Origin: an uncultured Eggerthella sp.
Lineage (GTDB): Bacteria; Actinomycetota; Coriobacteriia; Coriobacteriales; Eggerthellaceae
Length of the DNA: 64,000 nucleotides
Direction: 5' to 3'
Assembly: GCA_900551155.1 (NCBI GenBank)
Contig: URVA01000001.1
Coordinates: 9,424 to 73,423, forward strand
Positions 19,501-26,718 of the stretch are shown in pieces. The first letter of the stretch is position 1; each line of letters begins with the position of its first letter. Both the position numbers and the translations under genes were made by a program. Below the pieces are notes generated by a model. The model made no database searches, was not told the DNA's origin, and saw only the letters and a list, made by a program, of their open reading frames with translations.

Positions 19501-20030
19501 TGGGTGATTTGATGGATCGTGAAGAAGGCATTAAGTCGGCTACCTTTGCGGGCATGGTTTCAGAAACCAACATTCGTCGTACAAAGCGTGGCACCTTGAT
19601 GGCAAGCTTTACCTTGGAGGACACAACAGGTCATATTGAATGTGTTTGCTTTGATTACGAGAAGAATCAAGCAGCTATTCAGGAAGATGCCATTATTACC
19701 TGTAAGGGCAAGTTTGAGGTAAACGATCGTGGTAGTCAGCTTTTGGTGTACGAAGCAAAGCCTCTCGAGCTTTCGGAAGCAGATATGAATGTTGCACCGA
19801 TGCAGTTGGAATTAACTCTTGCTACGCGTGAGTTGAATTCGGTGGCGTCGGATAAGTTGATGCGTATCTTAAAGGCTCACCCAGGCAAAGATCCTGTCAT
19901 TTTGTATATCAATGAAGAAAATGGCAAACGCATGAGAGCAGAATTACCGCTGACCATTGATTCAAACAGTGCGCACTTAAAGGCACACTTAGCTGATTTG
20001 TTTGGCCGTCCCGTTTGGAAGGCTTCTTAG
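16569..20030 (+). CDS. dnaE: DNA polymerase III alpha subunit
   Basis: 1153-residue replicative polymerase catalytic subunit, E. coli DnaE-type (no PolC exonuclease insert). The PHP domain starts at residue 3 with HLHNHTEYSLLDG, its metal-binding histidines retained. The palm catalytic aspartates lie in PDIDVDFED at about residues 401-409. GRGSAAG is upstream of these, and an OB-fold tail is near residues 985-1070. Length is typical. A weak site (AAGGGCGTGAG) precedes ATG 16569. TruA starts 2 bases after the stop. Confidence 0.97.
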   Translation: MAFVHLHNHTEYSLLDGATHIYDMVKRAADLGMPAVAITDHGVMSGVPELADACEKVKKETGIWVKPIFGCEIYFTTDSELKKQKQRLHHMILLAKNNTGYHNLLKLVSESHVDNFYYRPRTTFEMLKKYSEGIIATSACIAGIIPRCIDDGDFAEAVEWAKRFAALYEPGDFYIELQDQGITTNGGMTQLEMNRKLTEIANQLGLQTIATNDFHYLTQEDAVAQDIMLCIGTNSTVTQEKRFKFPNDQFYMKTEEEMRTALKDFPEACDNTVALAEKCNVELERDAILPRFPLPEGETEESYFRKRVQEGLVRRYGDPVPAEVQERADYEMSVIIQQGFPAYFLIVQEYIEWARSQGIGVGPGRGSAAGAIVAYAMGITDLDPLSNGLLFERFLSPERVEMPDIDVDFEDERRQEVIEHIKDVYGEDHVSGVITFGKLQAKNAVRDAARVLDYPYAVGDKVAKLIGNELGITIDDAMAKNPDLKQAYDTEEDVRRVIDAARSIEGHVRGEGVHACATIICRDPMSDHVPMKRDTKGGGIITQYDGHYTPDLGLLKMDFLGLRTLGVLSRACRNIKNRFGVEIIPEEIPTDDEKAFELMRSGNMDGLFQVESALYVSLFSRLPPHRFSDVVASIALNRPGPLESGMVDDYVLVASGKTPVHYYDDRLRPILEETYGTMVYQEQIMQISMVMSGFSAGKADKLRKAMGKKKIDVMRQLQEDWNTGAVENGFSLEIAKKIWEDAEKFAKYAFNKSHSAAYAILVMRTAYLKAHYPNDYMAAVLSSYMGNSDRLIKYIASCNRTGIPVLSPDVNSSNLEFTPLDDGIRFGLAGIRGVGEKVAQVIIDEREANGPYTSLHDFVNRVDSSAYNRKTLEALIKSGGFDSTGYTRKQLMYFVDETPLLESATKRQKDKDAGQMDMFSMFADVDDSFKEDIPEPDGIEWDRRTKLAFEKDILKMYVSDHPLRPYENYLSRTMKYTLGDLMDREEGIKSATFAGMVSETNIRRTKRGTLMASFTLEDTTGHIECVCFDYEKNQAAIQEDAIITCKGKFEVNDRGSQLLVYEAKPLELSEADMNVAPMQLELTLATRELNSVASDKLMRILKAHPGKDPVILYINEENGKRMRAELPLTIDSNSAHLKAHLADLFGRPVWKAS

Positions 20031-20031
20031 C

Positions 20032-20877
20032 ATGGTGGTGTTGGCGCTTGAAGTCGCGTACAATGGTGCGCCGTTTTCAGGATTCGCGCGCCAGCCTAGT
20101 CAGTTGACGGTGCAGGGCAGTATCGAAGAAGCTCTTGCCTTGATTTTTCGCCGTCCTATTGAAACGGTGTGTGCGGGTCGTACCGATTCGGGCGTTCATG
20201 CTAAGGGTCAGGTTGTGAGTTTTGAAGTTGAAGAAGCAGAATACGAGCAACGCAGCGATTATAAATTGCTGCGCTCTCTTAACGCCCTTACCCATGAAGA
20301 TATTTCTATTCGGACTATAGAGCGCAAGCCGCAAGATTTTTCTGCGCGCTTTTCTGCTACTATGCGTGAATATCGCTATTTCATTTGCACGGATAAAGCA
20401 GCGCCTTTGCTTATGAAGAACTTCTGCTGGCACATTCCAAAAGAGCTAGATCTTGAAGCTATGCGTCAAGCAGCTGCCTACTTAATTGGCGAACACGATT
20501 TTAAGAGCTTTTGTATGGCGGTTTCTGCTGAAGGCAAATCTACCATGCGTAACGTGTTTAGCATTTCTGTTGAACCTCAGGAGCTTTGGGGTGAACAACT
20601 TGTTGTCATTACCGTGAAGGGCAACGCATTTTTGCATTCAATGGTGCGCACTATTGTGGGCACACTTGTTGCGGTAGGGCGTGGGCAACGTAAACCCGAA
20701 TGGGTTGCCGAGGTGCTTGAAGCGCGGAATCGAAGTGCTGCAGGAGAAAACGCTCCTGCCCAAGGATTGGTGTTTTGGCGAGTAAGCTACGAAGGTACAC
20801 GCGTGCATAATCCGTTGCCCCGTTGGAGCGATACTCTTTCGGATTCAATGTTAAACATTTGTAATAGTTTGCTATAG
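20032..20877 (+). CDS. truA: tRNA pseudouridine synthase A
   Basis: 281-residue enzyme making pseudouridine at tRNA positions 38-40. The catalytic Asp lies in CAGRTDSGVHAKGQV, at about residues 54-68. The frame is open 10 codons upstream inside dnaE, but ATG 20032 follows GGAAGG (20017-20022) and gives the family N-terminus. Only one base separates it from the dnaE stop, so the two are probably co-transcribed. Confidence 0.95.
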   Translation: MVVLALEVAYNGAPFSGFARQPSQLTVQGSIEEALALIFRRPIETVCAGRTDSGVHAKGQVVSFEVEEAEYEQRSDYKLLRSLNALTHEDISIRTIERKPQDFSARFSATMREYRYFICTDKAAPLLMKNFCWHIPKELDLEAMRQAAAYLIGEHDFKSFCMAVSAEGKSTMRNVFSISVEPQELWGEQLVVITVKGNAFLHSMVRTIVGTLVAVGRGQRKPEWVAEVLEARNRSAAGENAPAQGLVFWRVSYEGTRVHNPLPRWSDTLSDSMLNICNSLL

Positions 20878-20967
20878 TATGGCTTTGTTTAACTTGCCTG
20901 AGGCATAGGAATGACTTTTTTCTTATGTATTCAGGCGGTGAAGGCGTATACGAAGAAAGAAGAACTA

Positions 20968-22359
20968 ATGACTTCAACAGAACCCGCACAGCAGGCTGGT
21001 CGTGCCTCTTGGTCAGGTAAGCTTGCTTTTGTTTTGGCGGCAGCCGCTTCGGCTGTTGGCTTGGGAAGCATGTGGCGCTTCCCTTACTTGGCTGCTAAGT
21101 ATGGTGGCGGCACCTTCCTTCTTACTTATTTGGTATTTGTTTTTACTATTGGCATTGCACTGTTGCTTTTGGAAACGGCACTTGGTCGTAAGACAGGTCA
21201 GAGCTCCATTGGTGCATTTAAGGCATATGGAAAGAAATATGCCTTTATTGGCATTTTGATGTCTGCCGTTCCTTTCATCATCGTGCCTTACTACTGCGTT
21301 ATTGGTGGTTGGGTAACCAAGTTTTTAGCATGTTATGTAACGGGCGACATTGCTTCGCTGACCGATGGCGGCGACTACTTCACGACCTTTATTGCAAACG
21401 GTCCTGAAAGTATCGTTTTCATGCTTATCTTTATGTTCTTGACCTACTTTGTTGTTTCTCGTGGTGTTAAGGGCGGTATCGAAAAAGCAAACCTGGTTAT
21501 GATGCCTGCTTTGATCTTGATGGCAATTGGTGTTGCTATTTATGCTCTTACTTTGCCAGGCGCAATTGACGGTCTTGCTTATTACTTCATCCCTGATCCA
21601 GCTGGATTTACGCCTGAAATGGTTATTTCTGCTTTAGGTCAGACCTTCTTTACCTTGTCTTTGGCAATGGGCATCATGGTAACCTATGGCTCTTATTTGG
21701 ATAAAACCTCCAAGCTTACCTCTAGCGTTGCTCAGATTGCAGGCACTACCTTTAGTGTTTCTTTGCTTGCAGGCTTGATGATTATTCCTGCAGCATTTGC
21801 GGCTATGGGTTCAGGTGAAGCAGTTGCTCAAAACTCTGGTCCTACGCTGATGTTTGTTGTATTGCCACAGGTATTCAGTGGCTTGGGTGACATTGCTCCT
21901 GTTATTGGTGCGGTGTTCTTTATCCTGGTATTGTTTGCTGCTTTAACCAGTTCTATTTCGCTGGTTGAAACCTGTACTGCAATTATTCAAGACGCAACGC
22001 ATTGCCATCGTCGTACCGCGCTTATTGTTACGATTGTATGGACAACATTGATGGGCATTATCGTTAACCTTGGTTTCGGCACTTTGTCGTTCATCGCGCC
22101 ATTGGGTGAAGGTTCAACCATTCTGGACTTCCTGGACTTCATTTCGAATTCTGTCATGATGCCAGTAGTTGCTCTGCTTACCTGTATCTTTATTGGCTGG
22201 ATTGTAGGCACGAAGTCCATTGAAGAAGAAGTTAAACTTTCAGCTCCCTTTAAGCTGAACAAAGTATGGGCGTTCATGATTAAGTTCATCGCACCTGTTG
22301 TGCTGGTAATCATTCTGGTTGCTTATGTTGCACAGACCATGGGCTTGTTCACGATGTAA
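20968..22359 (+). CDS. Sodium:neurotransmitter symporter (SNF/NSS) family transporter
   Basis: 463-residue integral membrane transporter related to LeuT/MhsT, importing amino acids or similar solutes with Na+. The unwound TM1 motif GLGSMWRFPYL is at about residues 32-42, and about 11-12 membrane helices are visible. The frame is open from 20911, but ATG 20968 gives a normal cytosolic N-terminus (TSTEPAQQAGRASWSGK). The ribosome site is weak (AAGAAAGAAGAA). Substrate unknown. A strong terminator follows. Confidence 0.92.
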   Translation: MTSTEPAQQAGRASWSGKLAFVLAAAASAVGLGSMWRFPYLAAKYGGGTFLLTYLVFVFTIGIALLLLETALGRKTGQSSIGAFKAYGKKYAFIGILMSAVPFIIVPYYCVIGGWVTKFLACYVTGDIASLTDGGDYFTTFIANGPESIVFMLIFMFLTYFVVSRGVKGGIEKANLVMMPALILMAIGVAIYALTLPGAIDGLAYYFIPDPAGFTPEMVISALGQTFFTLSLAMGIMVTYGSYLDKTSKLTSSVAQIAGTTFSVSLLAGLMIIPAAFAAMGSGEAVAQNSGPTLMFVVLPQVFSGLGDIAPVIGAVFFILVLFAALTSSISLVETCTAIIQDATHCHRRTALIVTIVWTTLMGIIVNLGFGTLSFIAPLGEGSTILDFLDFISNSVMMPVVALLTCIFIGWIVGTKSIEEEVKLSAPFKLNKVWAFMIKFIAPVVLVIILVAYVAQTMGLFTM

Positions 22360-22408
22360 CAGAGTAGAGATCAGCTAATTACTTTTAGGATGCTTTAGAA
22401 AGCAAGTT

Positions 22409-22439
22409 AGGAAGCCTCGCAAACGAGGCTTCCTTTTTT
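22409..22439 (+). terminator. Intrinsic terminator of the SNF transporter gene
   Basis: Perfect stem AGGAAGCCTCG/CGAGGCTTCCT with a CAAA loop, followed by TTTTTT. Confidence 0.95.
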
Positions 22440-22526
22440 ATGCGGGCTTGTTTGTGCGGAATGCACGCAGGTGCTGAGGGTGGTATTATTAACACCGCAT
22501 TTTATAAACAAATAAAGGAGAAACAC

Positions 22527-23591
22527 GTGTCTCTTTCAATCGGAATTGTTGGACTTCCTAATGTAGGTAAATCTTCGCTGTTTACTGCGCTTACCAAGAA
22601 AAGCGGTTTTGCAGCTAACTATCCCTTTGCAACTATTGAGCCTAATGTAGGCATTGTTCCTGTGCCAGACGATCGCTTAGAGGGTTTGGCGGCAATTGAT
22701 CATCCTGCAAAAATTGTTCCTGCTACGGTTGAATTTGTAGACATCGCTGGTTTGGTTGCAGGTGCTTCACAGGGTGAAGGCTTAGGCAATAAGTTTTTAG
22801 CTAACATTCGTGAAACTGATGCAATTTGTGAAGTAGTGCGCTTCTTTACCGACCCCAATGTAGAGCACGTTTCGCGCAAGGTTGATCCGCAAAGCGACGT
22901 GGAAACCATTAAGACCGAATTAGTTCTTGCAGATATGGGCACCATCGAAAAAGCTCTTCCTCGTTTGGAAAAGGAAGCTAAGCGTGATAAGTCCGCAGTT
23001 CTGAAGTTTGAAACTGCCAAGAAAGTATTGGACGGTTTAAATGAAGGTCATCGTGCGCTTTCTCTAGATTTGTCTGACGACGAAAAGGATTCCATTAAGG
23101 AATTGTGCCTGCTCACTATGAAGCCACTTTTATATATCGCAAATGTGGATGAAAGCCAGCTGAATGCCGAACTTCCAGAAATTGACGGTCAACAGCCGGT
23201 GCCAATCTGCGCTAAGACTGAAGCGGATTTGGCAGAGCTTGAACCAGAAGAAGCTCAGATGTTCTTAGACGAACTTGGTTTGGACGAATCTGGTCTGGCT
23301 CGTCTGGTTCGTGAAGCATATAAGCTCCTTGGTTTGCAAAGCTTCTTTACCAGCGGCGAAACCGAAACGCGTGCGTGGACCATTCCTGTAGGCGCTAAAG
23401 CTCCTCAGGCTGCAGGCGTTATTCATACCGACTTTGAGCGCGGCTTCATTAAGGCGGAAACCGCATCGTATGAAGACTACGTTGAACTGGGTGGCGAAAA
23501 AGGTTGCCGCGATGCAGGTAAGCTGCGCCAAGAGGGTAAGGACTATGTCGTGCAAGACGGAGACGTTATGCACTTTAAATTTAACGTGTAA
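22527..23591 (+). CDS. ychF: Redox-regulated ATPase YchF (Obg-like)
   Basis: 354-residue universally conserved P-loop protein of the OBG family that prefers ATP and associates with ribosomes. G1 is GLPNVGKSS at about residues 8-16. G3 is [10 protein letters not shown], and the C-terminal TGS domain ends in VMHFKFNV. An upstream in-frame ATG at 22440 lies inside the preceding terminator. GTG 22527 follows AAGGAG and starts exactly at the family N-terminus ([11 protein letters not shown]), so it is chosen. Confidence 0.96.
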   Translation: MSLSIGIVGLPNVGKSSLFTALTKKSGFAANYPFATIEPNVGIVPVPDDRLEGLAAIDHPAKIVPATVEFVDIAGLVAGASQGEGLGNKFLANIRETDAICEVVRFFTDPNVEHVSRKVDPQSDVETIKTELVLADMGTIEKALPRLEKEAKRDKSAVLKFETAKKVLDGLNEGHRALSLDLSDDEKDSIKELCLLTMKPLLYIANVDESQLNAELPEIDGQQPVPICAKTEADLAELEPEEAQMFLDELGLDESGLARLVREAYKLLGLQSFFTSGETETRAWTIPVGAKAPQAAGVIHTDFERGFIKAETASYEDYVELGGEKGCRDAGKLRQEGKDYVVQDGDVMHFKFNV

Positions 23592-23689
23592 GCGACCTGT
23601 ATTAACGGCACCTGTGCGCAAAGCCTTCTAGGACGAAGCAATACAAGCAGCAAAGCTATGTTGTAAGCGCACAACAACTTTACTTATTC

Positions 23690-23715
23690 AAGCGAGGCAT
23701 CCGCCTCGCTTTTTT
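23690..23715 (+). terminator. Intrinsic terminator of ychF
   Basis: Stem AAGCGAGGC/GCCTCGCTT with an ATCC loop and a six-T tail. Confidence 0.93.
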
Positions 23716-23873
23716 ATGCGGCGAAGTAATTAAAAGCACTCTAAAGACAAAGATTATTGCATGGGTTCTTAACGAGATGCATCTTGTCTGCGTGCTAAAC
23801 TTTCTTACAGGACTAAACAAGATATCACGCAATAAACCGAACAGTATGCGTGTTTTGCGAGTAGGGGCACTCT

Positions 23874-25040
23874 ATGGAACTTCGCGAAATGGGGAAAACG
23901 GGCGTAAAAGTTTCACCTTTGGGCTTTGGTGTTATGCGCTTGCCACTAAAAAATGGCGGCAAAACAGCAAATGACACCACGATTGATAATGTTGATGTAG
24001 ATACTTCTATTGCAATGATTCGTCATGCAATTGATGAAGGAGTGAACTATTTCGATACCGCCTATAACTATGTGGCAGGATCTTCGGAAGTTATCTTAGG
24101 ACAGGCTCTTAAAGATGGTTATCGCGAAAAGGTATATGTAGCTTCTAAATCTCCTGCATGGCTGTATAAAGCTCCTGAAGATTTTGATCGCTATTTGAGC
24201 GAGCAGCTTGAACGTTTGGATATGGACTATATCGATTTCTATCTGTTGCATTCCATGAATGGTGGCAGCTGGAAAAAGTCGGTACGCAACAATGCGGTAG
24301 AGTCTATGGTTCGCGCTAAAGCGGAAGGCAAAGTAAAGCACATCGGTTTTTCTTTCCATGATGACCTGGAGCTTTTTGAAGAAATTCTTAACGCTGCCGA
24401 TTGGGATTTTTGCCAAATTCAGCTGAATTATTATGATCGCGATTACCAGGCAGGCGTTAAGGGCGCAAAGATGGCAGCCGAACGTGACATGGGTGTTATC
24501 GTTATGGAGCCTTTGCGTGGTGGTTTGCTGGTTGATTTGCCAAAGAGCGTGCAAGAAGTCTTTGATAATTCGGTATATGATCGCAGCAATGTTGAATGGT
24601 CGTTTGATTGGCTGTGGGATATGCCAGAAATTTCTTGCGTCTTATCAGGCATGACTACTCCGCAGCAGCTTGAAGATAATCTTGGCTATATGAAACGTGC
24701 TTCTGTTGGCATGCTTACCGACGATGAACGTGCGGTAATCGATGCGGCAAAGGCGGCGCTTGACGCTAAGGCTGCTATCCCTTGTACGGGCTGTAACTAT
24801 TGCGTGGATATGTGTCCTAACAAGATTGCCATCCCTTACAATTTCCGCGCTTACAACATGGGTGTTTTGTATGACAACATGGACTTGGCTAAAGAATTTT
24901 ATGCCGAAGAGGTTACGAGTTATGGCCGTCGTGCAGAGCATTGCACGAGCTGCGGAACATGCGAAGATATTTGTCCTCAGCACATTAAGATTAGCGAATG
25001 GCTCCCAAAGGTTGATGAGCTTTTAAATACCGATAAGTAA
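23874..25040 (+). CDS. Aldo/keto reductase with C-terminal ferredoxin domain
   Basis: 388-residue cytosolic oxidoreductase. The AKR barrel spans about residues 1-275, with the active-site region YFDTAYNY near 62-69 and a conserved Lys region (VYVASKSP). The tail carries two 4Fe-4S clusters: CTGCNYCVDMCP at about 304-315 and CTSCGTCEDICP at about 361-372. Fused AKR-ferredoxin proteins are common in anaerobes and may couple carbonyl reduction to ferredoxin. The substrate is unknown. The ribosome site is poor (GTAGGGGCAC). A long stem-loop follows. Confidence 0.92.
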   Translation: MELREMGKTGVKVSPLGFGVMRLPLKNGGKTANDTTIDNVDVDTSIAMIRHAIDEGVNYFDTAYNYVAGSSEVILGQALKDGYREKVYVASKSPAWLYKAPEDFDRYLSEQLERLDMDYIDFYLLHSMNGGSWKKSVRNNAVESMVRAKAEGKVKHIGFSFHDDLELFEEILNAADWDFCQIQLNYYDRDYQAGVKGAKMAAERDMGVIVMEPLRGGLLVDLPKSVQEVFDNSVYDRSNVEWSFDWLWDMPEISCVLSGMTTPQQLEDNLGYMKRASVGMLTDDERAVIDAAKAALDAKAAIPCTGCNYCVDMCPNKIAIPYNFRAYNMGVLYDNMDLAKEFYAEEVTSYGRRAEHCTSCGTCEDICPQHIKISEWLPKVDELLNTDK

Positions 25041-25097
25041 CTTATTAGTATATTAACTATCAATACGTCAACTATAATTTACAATAGTAGCGAAACT

Positions 25098-25140
25098 GAA
25101 ATGCGTTTATATCGTCAGATTGAAGATATAAACGCATTTC
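25098..25140. terminator. Long perfect stem-loop after the aldo/keto reductase gene
   Basis: 16-bp perfect stem GAAATGCGTTTATATC/GATATAAACGCATTTC (25098-25113, 25125-25140) with an 11-base loop. The tail TCTGTTA is only weakly T-rich. It may end the reductase transcript or act on the larB leader just downstream. Confidence 0.5.
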
Positions 25141-25144
25141 TCTG

Positions 25145-25256
25145 TTACCGTGACTTTGATAGCTGCGAACAGCACAGTGCTTGTCATGTGCCACAAGCAG
25201 GATGGGTGGCTGCAAGCGAAACGGGCAGCTTGTACCCGCAAACAAAGTGGCGGTTA
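25145..25256 (+). ncRNA. Candidate structured leader RNA upstream of larB
   Basis: The bases fold by inspection into a closed multibranch domain. P1 pairs ACCG (25147-25150) with CGGT (25251-25254) and ACTTTG (25153-25158) with CAAAGT (25243-25248) around a 2x2 internal loop. Inside lie three hairpins: GCTG-CGAA-CAGC (25162-25173), TGCTTGT/ACAAGCA (25178-25199) and GGGT..GCTGC/GCAGC..ACCC (25204-25237). It ends 37 bases before the larB start. The architecture is riboswitch-like. Its class is unrecognised, and the nickel/cobalt riboswitch signature is not matched as far as I can recall it. No calculation was run. Confidence 0.5.
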
Positions 25257-25292
25257 AGTCTCATAAAGCTATTTGCGCAAAGAAGGTATACC

Positions 25293-26054
25293 ATGCATTC
25301 CGATGAAATTGAGCGTATTTTAACTGAAGTCTCCAAGGGCACTTGTTCGGTCGAAGATGCTCTACTCTCTCTAAAAAAAGAGCCCTTTACTGATTTGGGA
25401 TATGCCAAGGTTGATCATCATCGTGCCTTGCGTCAAAACGCTGCCGAAGTGGTGTATGGCGCAGGAAAAACGCCCGATCAAATTGCAGGAATTGTTGCTT
25501 CGCTTCAAAAAGAAGGCGAAAAGACCGTTCTTATCACTCGACTAAAGCCAGAAGCTGCAGCGCTTTTACGTACCGAAATACCACTTACCTATCATGAGCT
25601 TTCAGGTGTGGGTATTGTAGGCGATATGCCTAAACCTACAGGAAATGGAAAGATTGTTGTTGCGTGTGCTGGTACCAGCGATTTGCCTGTAGCAGAAGAA
25701 GCGGCGCTTACTGCTGAAGTTTTAGGTAACGAAGTAGTGCGCTTGTTTGATGTGGGTGTTGCAGGCCTTCATCGCTTGCTTGCTCATATGGACGACATTA
25801 TGGATGCTCAAGTTGTTATTGCCATTGCTGGTATGGAAGGTGCTCTTGCAAGTGTTATTGGCGGCATGGCTTCGTGCCCTGTTATTGCGGTGCCAACAAG
25901 TGTTGGTTATGGCGCTTCCTTTAATGGTTTGGCAGCATTGCTTTCGATGCTTAATTCTTGCGCGAGTGGCGTAAGTGTTGTGAATATCGACAATGGCTTT
26001 GGCGCTGCTTTCCAGGCGCATCTCATTAACCATTTGCCTGGCAAAGCATCTTAG
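25293..26054 (+). CDS. larB: Nickel-pincer cofactor biosynthesis protein LarB
   Basis: 253-residue AIR-carboxylase-like protein. Known LarB carboxylates and hydrolyses nicotinic acid adenine dinucleotide in the first step towards the nickel-pincer nucleotide. Visible features are DHHRALRQNAAEVVYGAGK and the PurE-like core (AGTSDLPVAEEA, IAGMEGALASVIGG, PTSVGYGAS). The frame is open from 25101, but ATG 25293 follows AGAAGG (25281-25286) and matches the family start. A larC-like gene follows after 109 bases; larA and larE are not in the window. Confidence 0.92.
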   Translation: MHSDEIERILTEVSKGTCSVEDALLSLKKEPFTDLGYAKVDHHRALRQNAAEVVYGAGKTPDQIAGIVASLQKEGEKTVLITRLKPEAAALLRTEIPLTYHELSGVGIVGDMPKPTGNGKIVVACAGTSDLPVAEEAALTAEVLGNEVVRLFDVGVAGLHRLLAHMDDIMDAQVVIAIAGMEGALASVIGGMASCPVIAVPTSVGYGASFNGLAALLSMLNSCASGVSVVNIDNGFGAAFQAHLINHLPGKAS

Positions 26055-26163
26055 AGTATCTGTAACAAACTATCTGTAGGAAAACATCTAAATTAACAGC
26101 AAAACGCCGAGACGAAATCAAACAATTCGGCACAAAAGCTTCAGGATATAAAGGAGAAAACAC

Positions 26164-26712
26164 ATGCAATTGCATTTAGATTTGCACGAAAATGCAACAC
26201 GTGGACATATTTTAGATACTTTGCTTAACGCTATGGATGAAGCAAAGAGAACTTCATATGACGATATCGTCAATCATGCCGTAATTCCCGATAAGCACCA
26301 CCATTCCATCGTTGAGGTGCGCGAAAGCATTGATGCGCTTGAGGTACCTGAACAGGTAAAAGAAGACCTTCATGCGGTATATGAAATATTGGCGGCCGCA
26401 GAAGCAAGCGTGCATGGGTGTGCTGTGGAGGAAACTCACTTTCACGAAGTGGGTAATGCGAGTGGTATTCGCAATGCACTTGCCATTTGCGCTGCGTTTT
26501 ATGTGCTGGCACCCGAGGCGGTTGTCGCAACGCCCCTACAAACAGGTGAAGGTGAAATCGAGTGTGCTCACGGACTGCTTTCCCTTCCTGCTCCCGCAAC
26601 AGCTGCTATTATTGAAGGACTTCCTGTAGCGGAGGATAAACTTCCAGGAGAGCGATGTACTCCTACTTCTGCTGCGATTATTAAGCATTTTGTTACTTCA
26701 TTTGAGGGATAG
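26164..26712 (+). CDS. Short LarC-like nickel insertion protein
   Basis: 182-residue protein matching only parts of LarC, the nickel-inserting enzyme of pincer cofactor synthesis (about 400 residues in full). The HFHEVG motif (92-97), ATPLQTGEGEIECAHG (122-137) and CTPTSAAI (165-172) are conserved. The usual N-terminal GxSGDM loop is replaced by ENATRGHIL, the spacing to HFHEVG is shortened, and the C-terminal half is absent. AAGGAG precedes ATG 26164. The end is clean and the kinase gene starts 7 bases after the stop, so this looks like a compact protein rather than a decaying gene. Confidence 0.75.
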   Translation: MQLHLDLHENATRGHILDTLLNAMDEAKRTSYDDIVNHAVIPDKHHHSIVEVRESIDALEVPEQVKEDLHAVYEILAAAEASVHGCAVEETHFHEVGNASGIRNALAICAAFYVLAPEAVVATPLQTGEGEIECAHGLLSLPAPATAAIIEGLPVAEDKLPGERCTPTSAAIIKHFVTSFEG

Positions 26713-26718
26713 TGTGTA

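Noticed and set aside
25145..25256. tRNA-like cloverleaf upstream of larB
   Set aside because: There is a closing stem and three hairpins, but no T-arm consensus, no CCA and no 7-bp acceptor; treated as a leader RNA.
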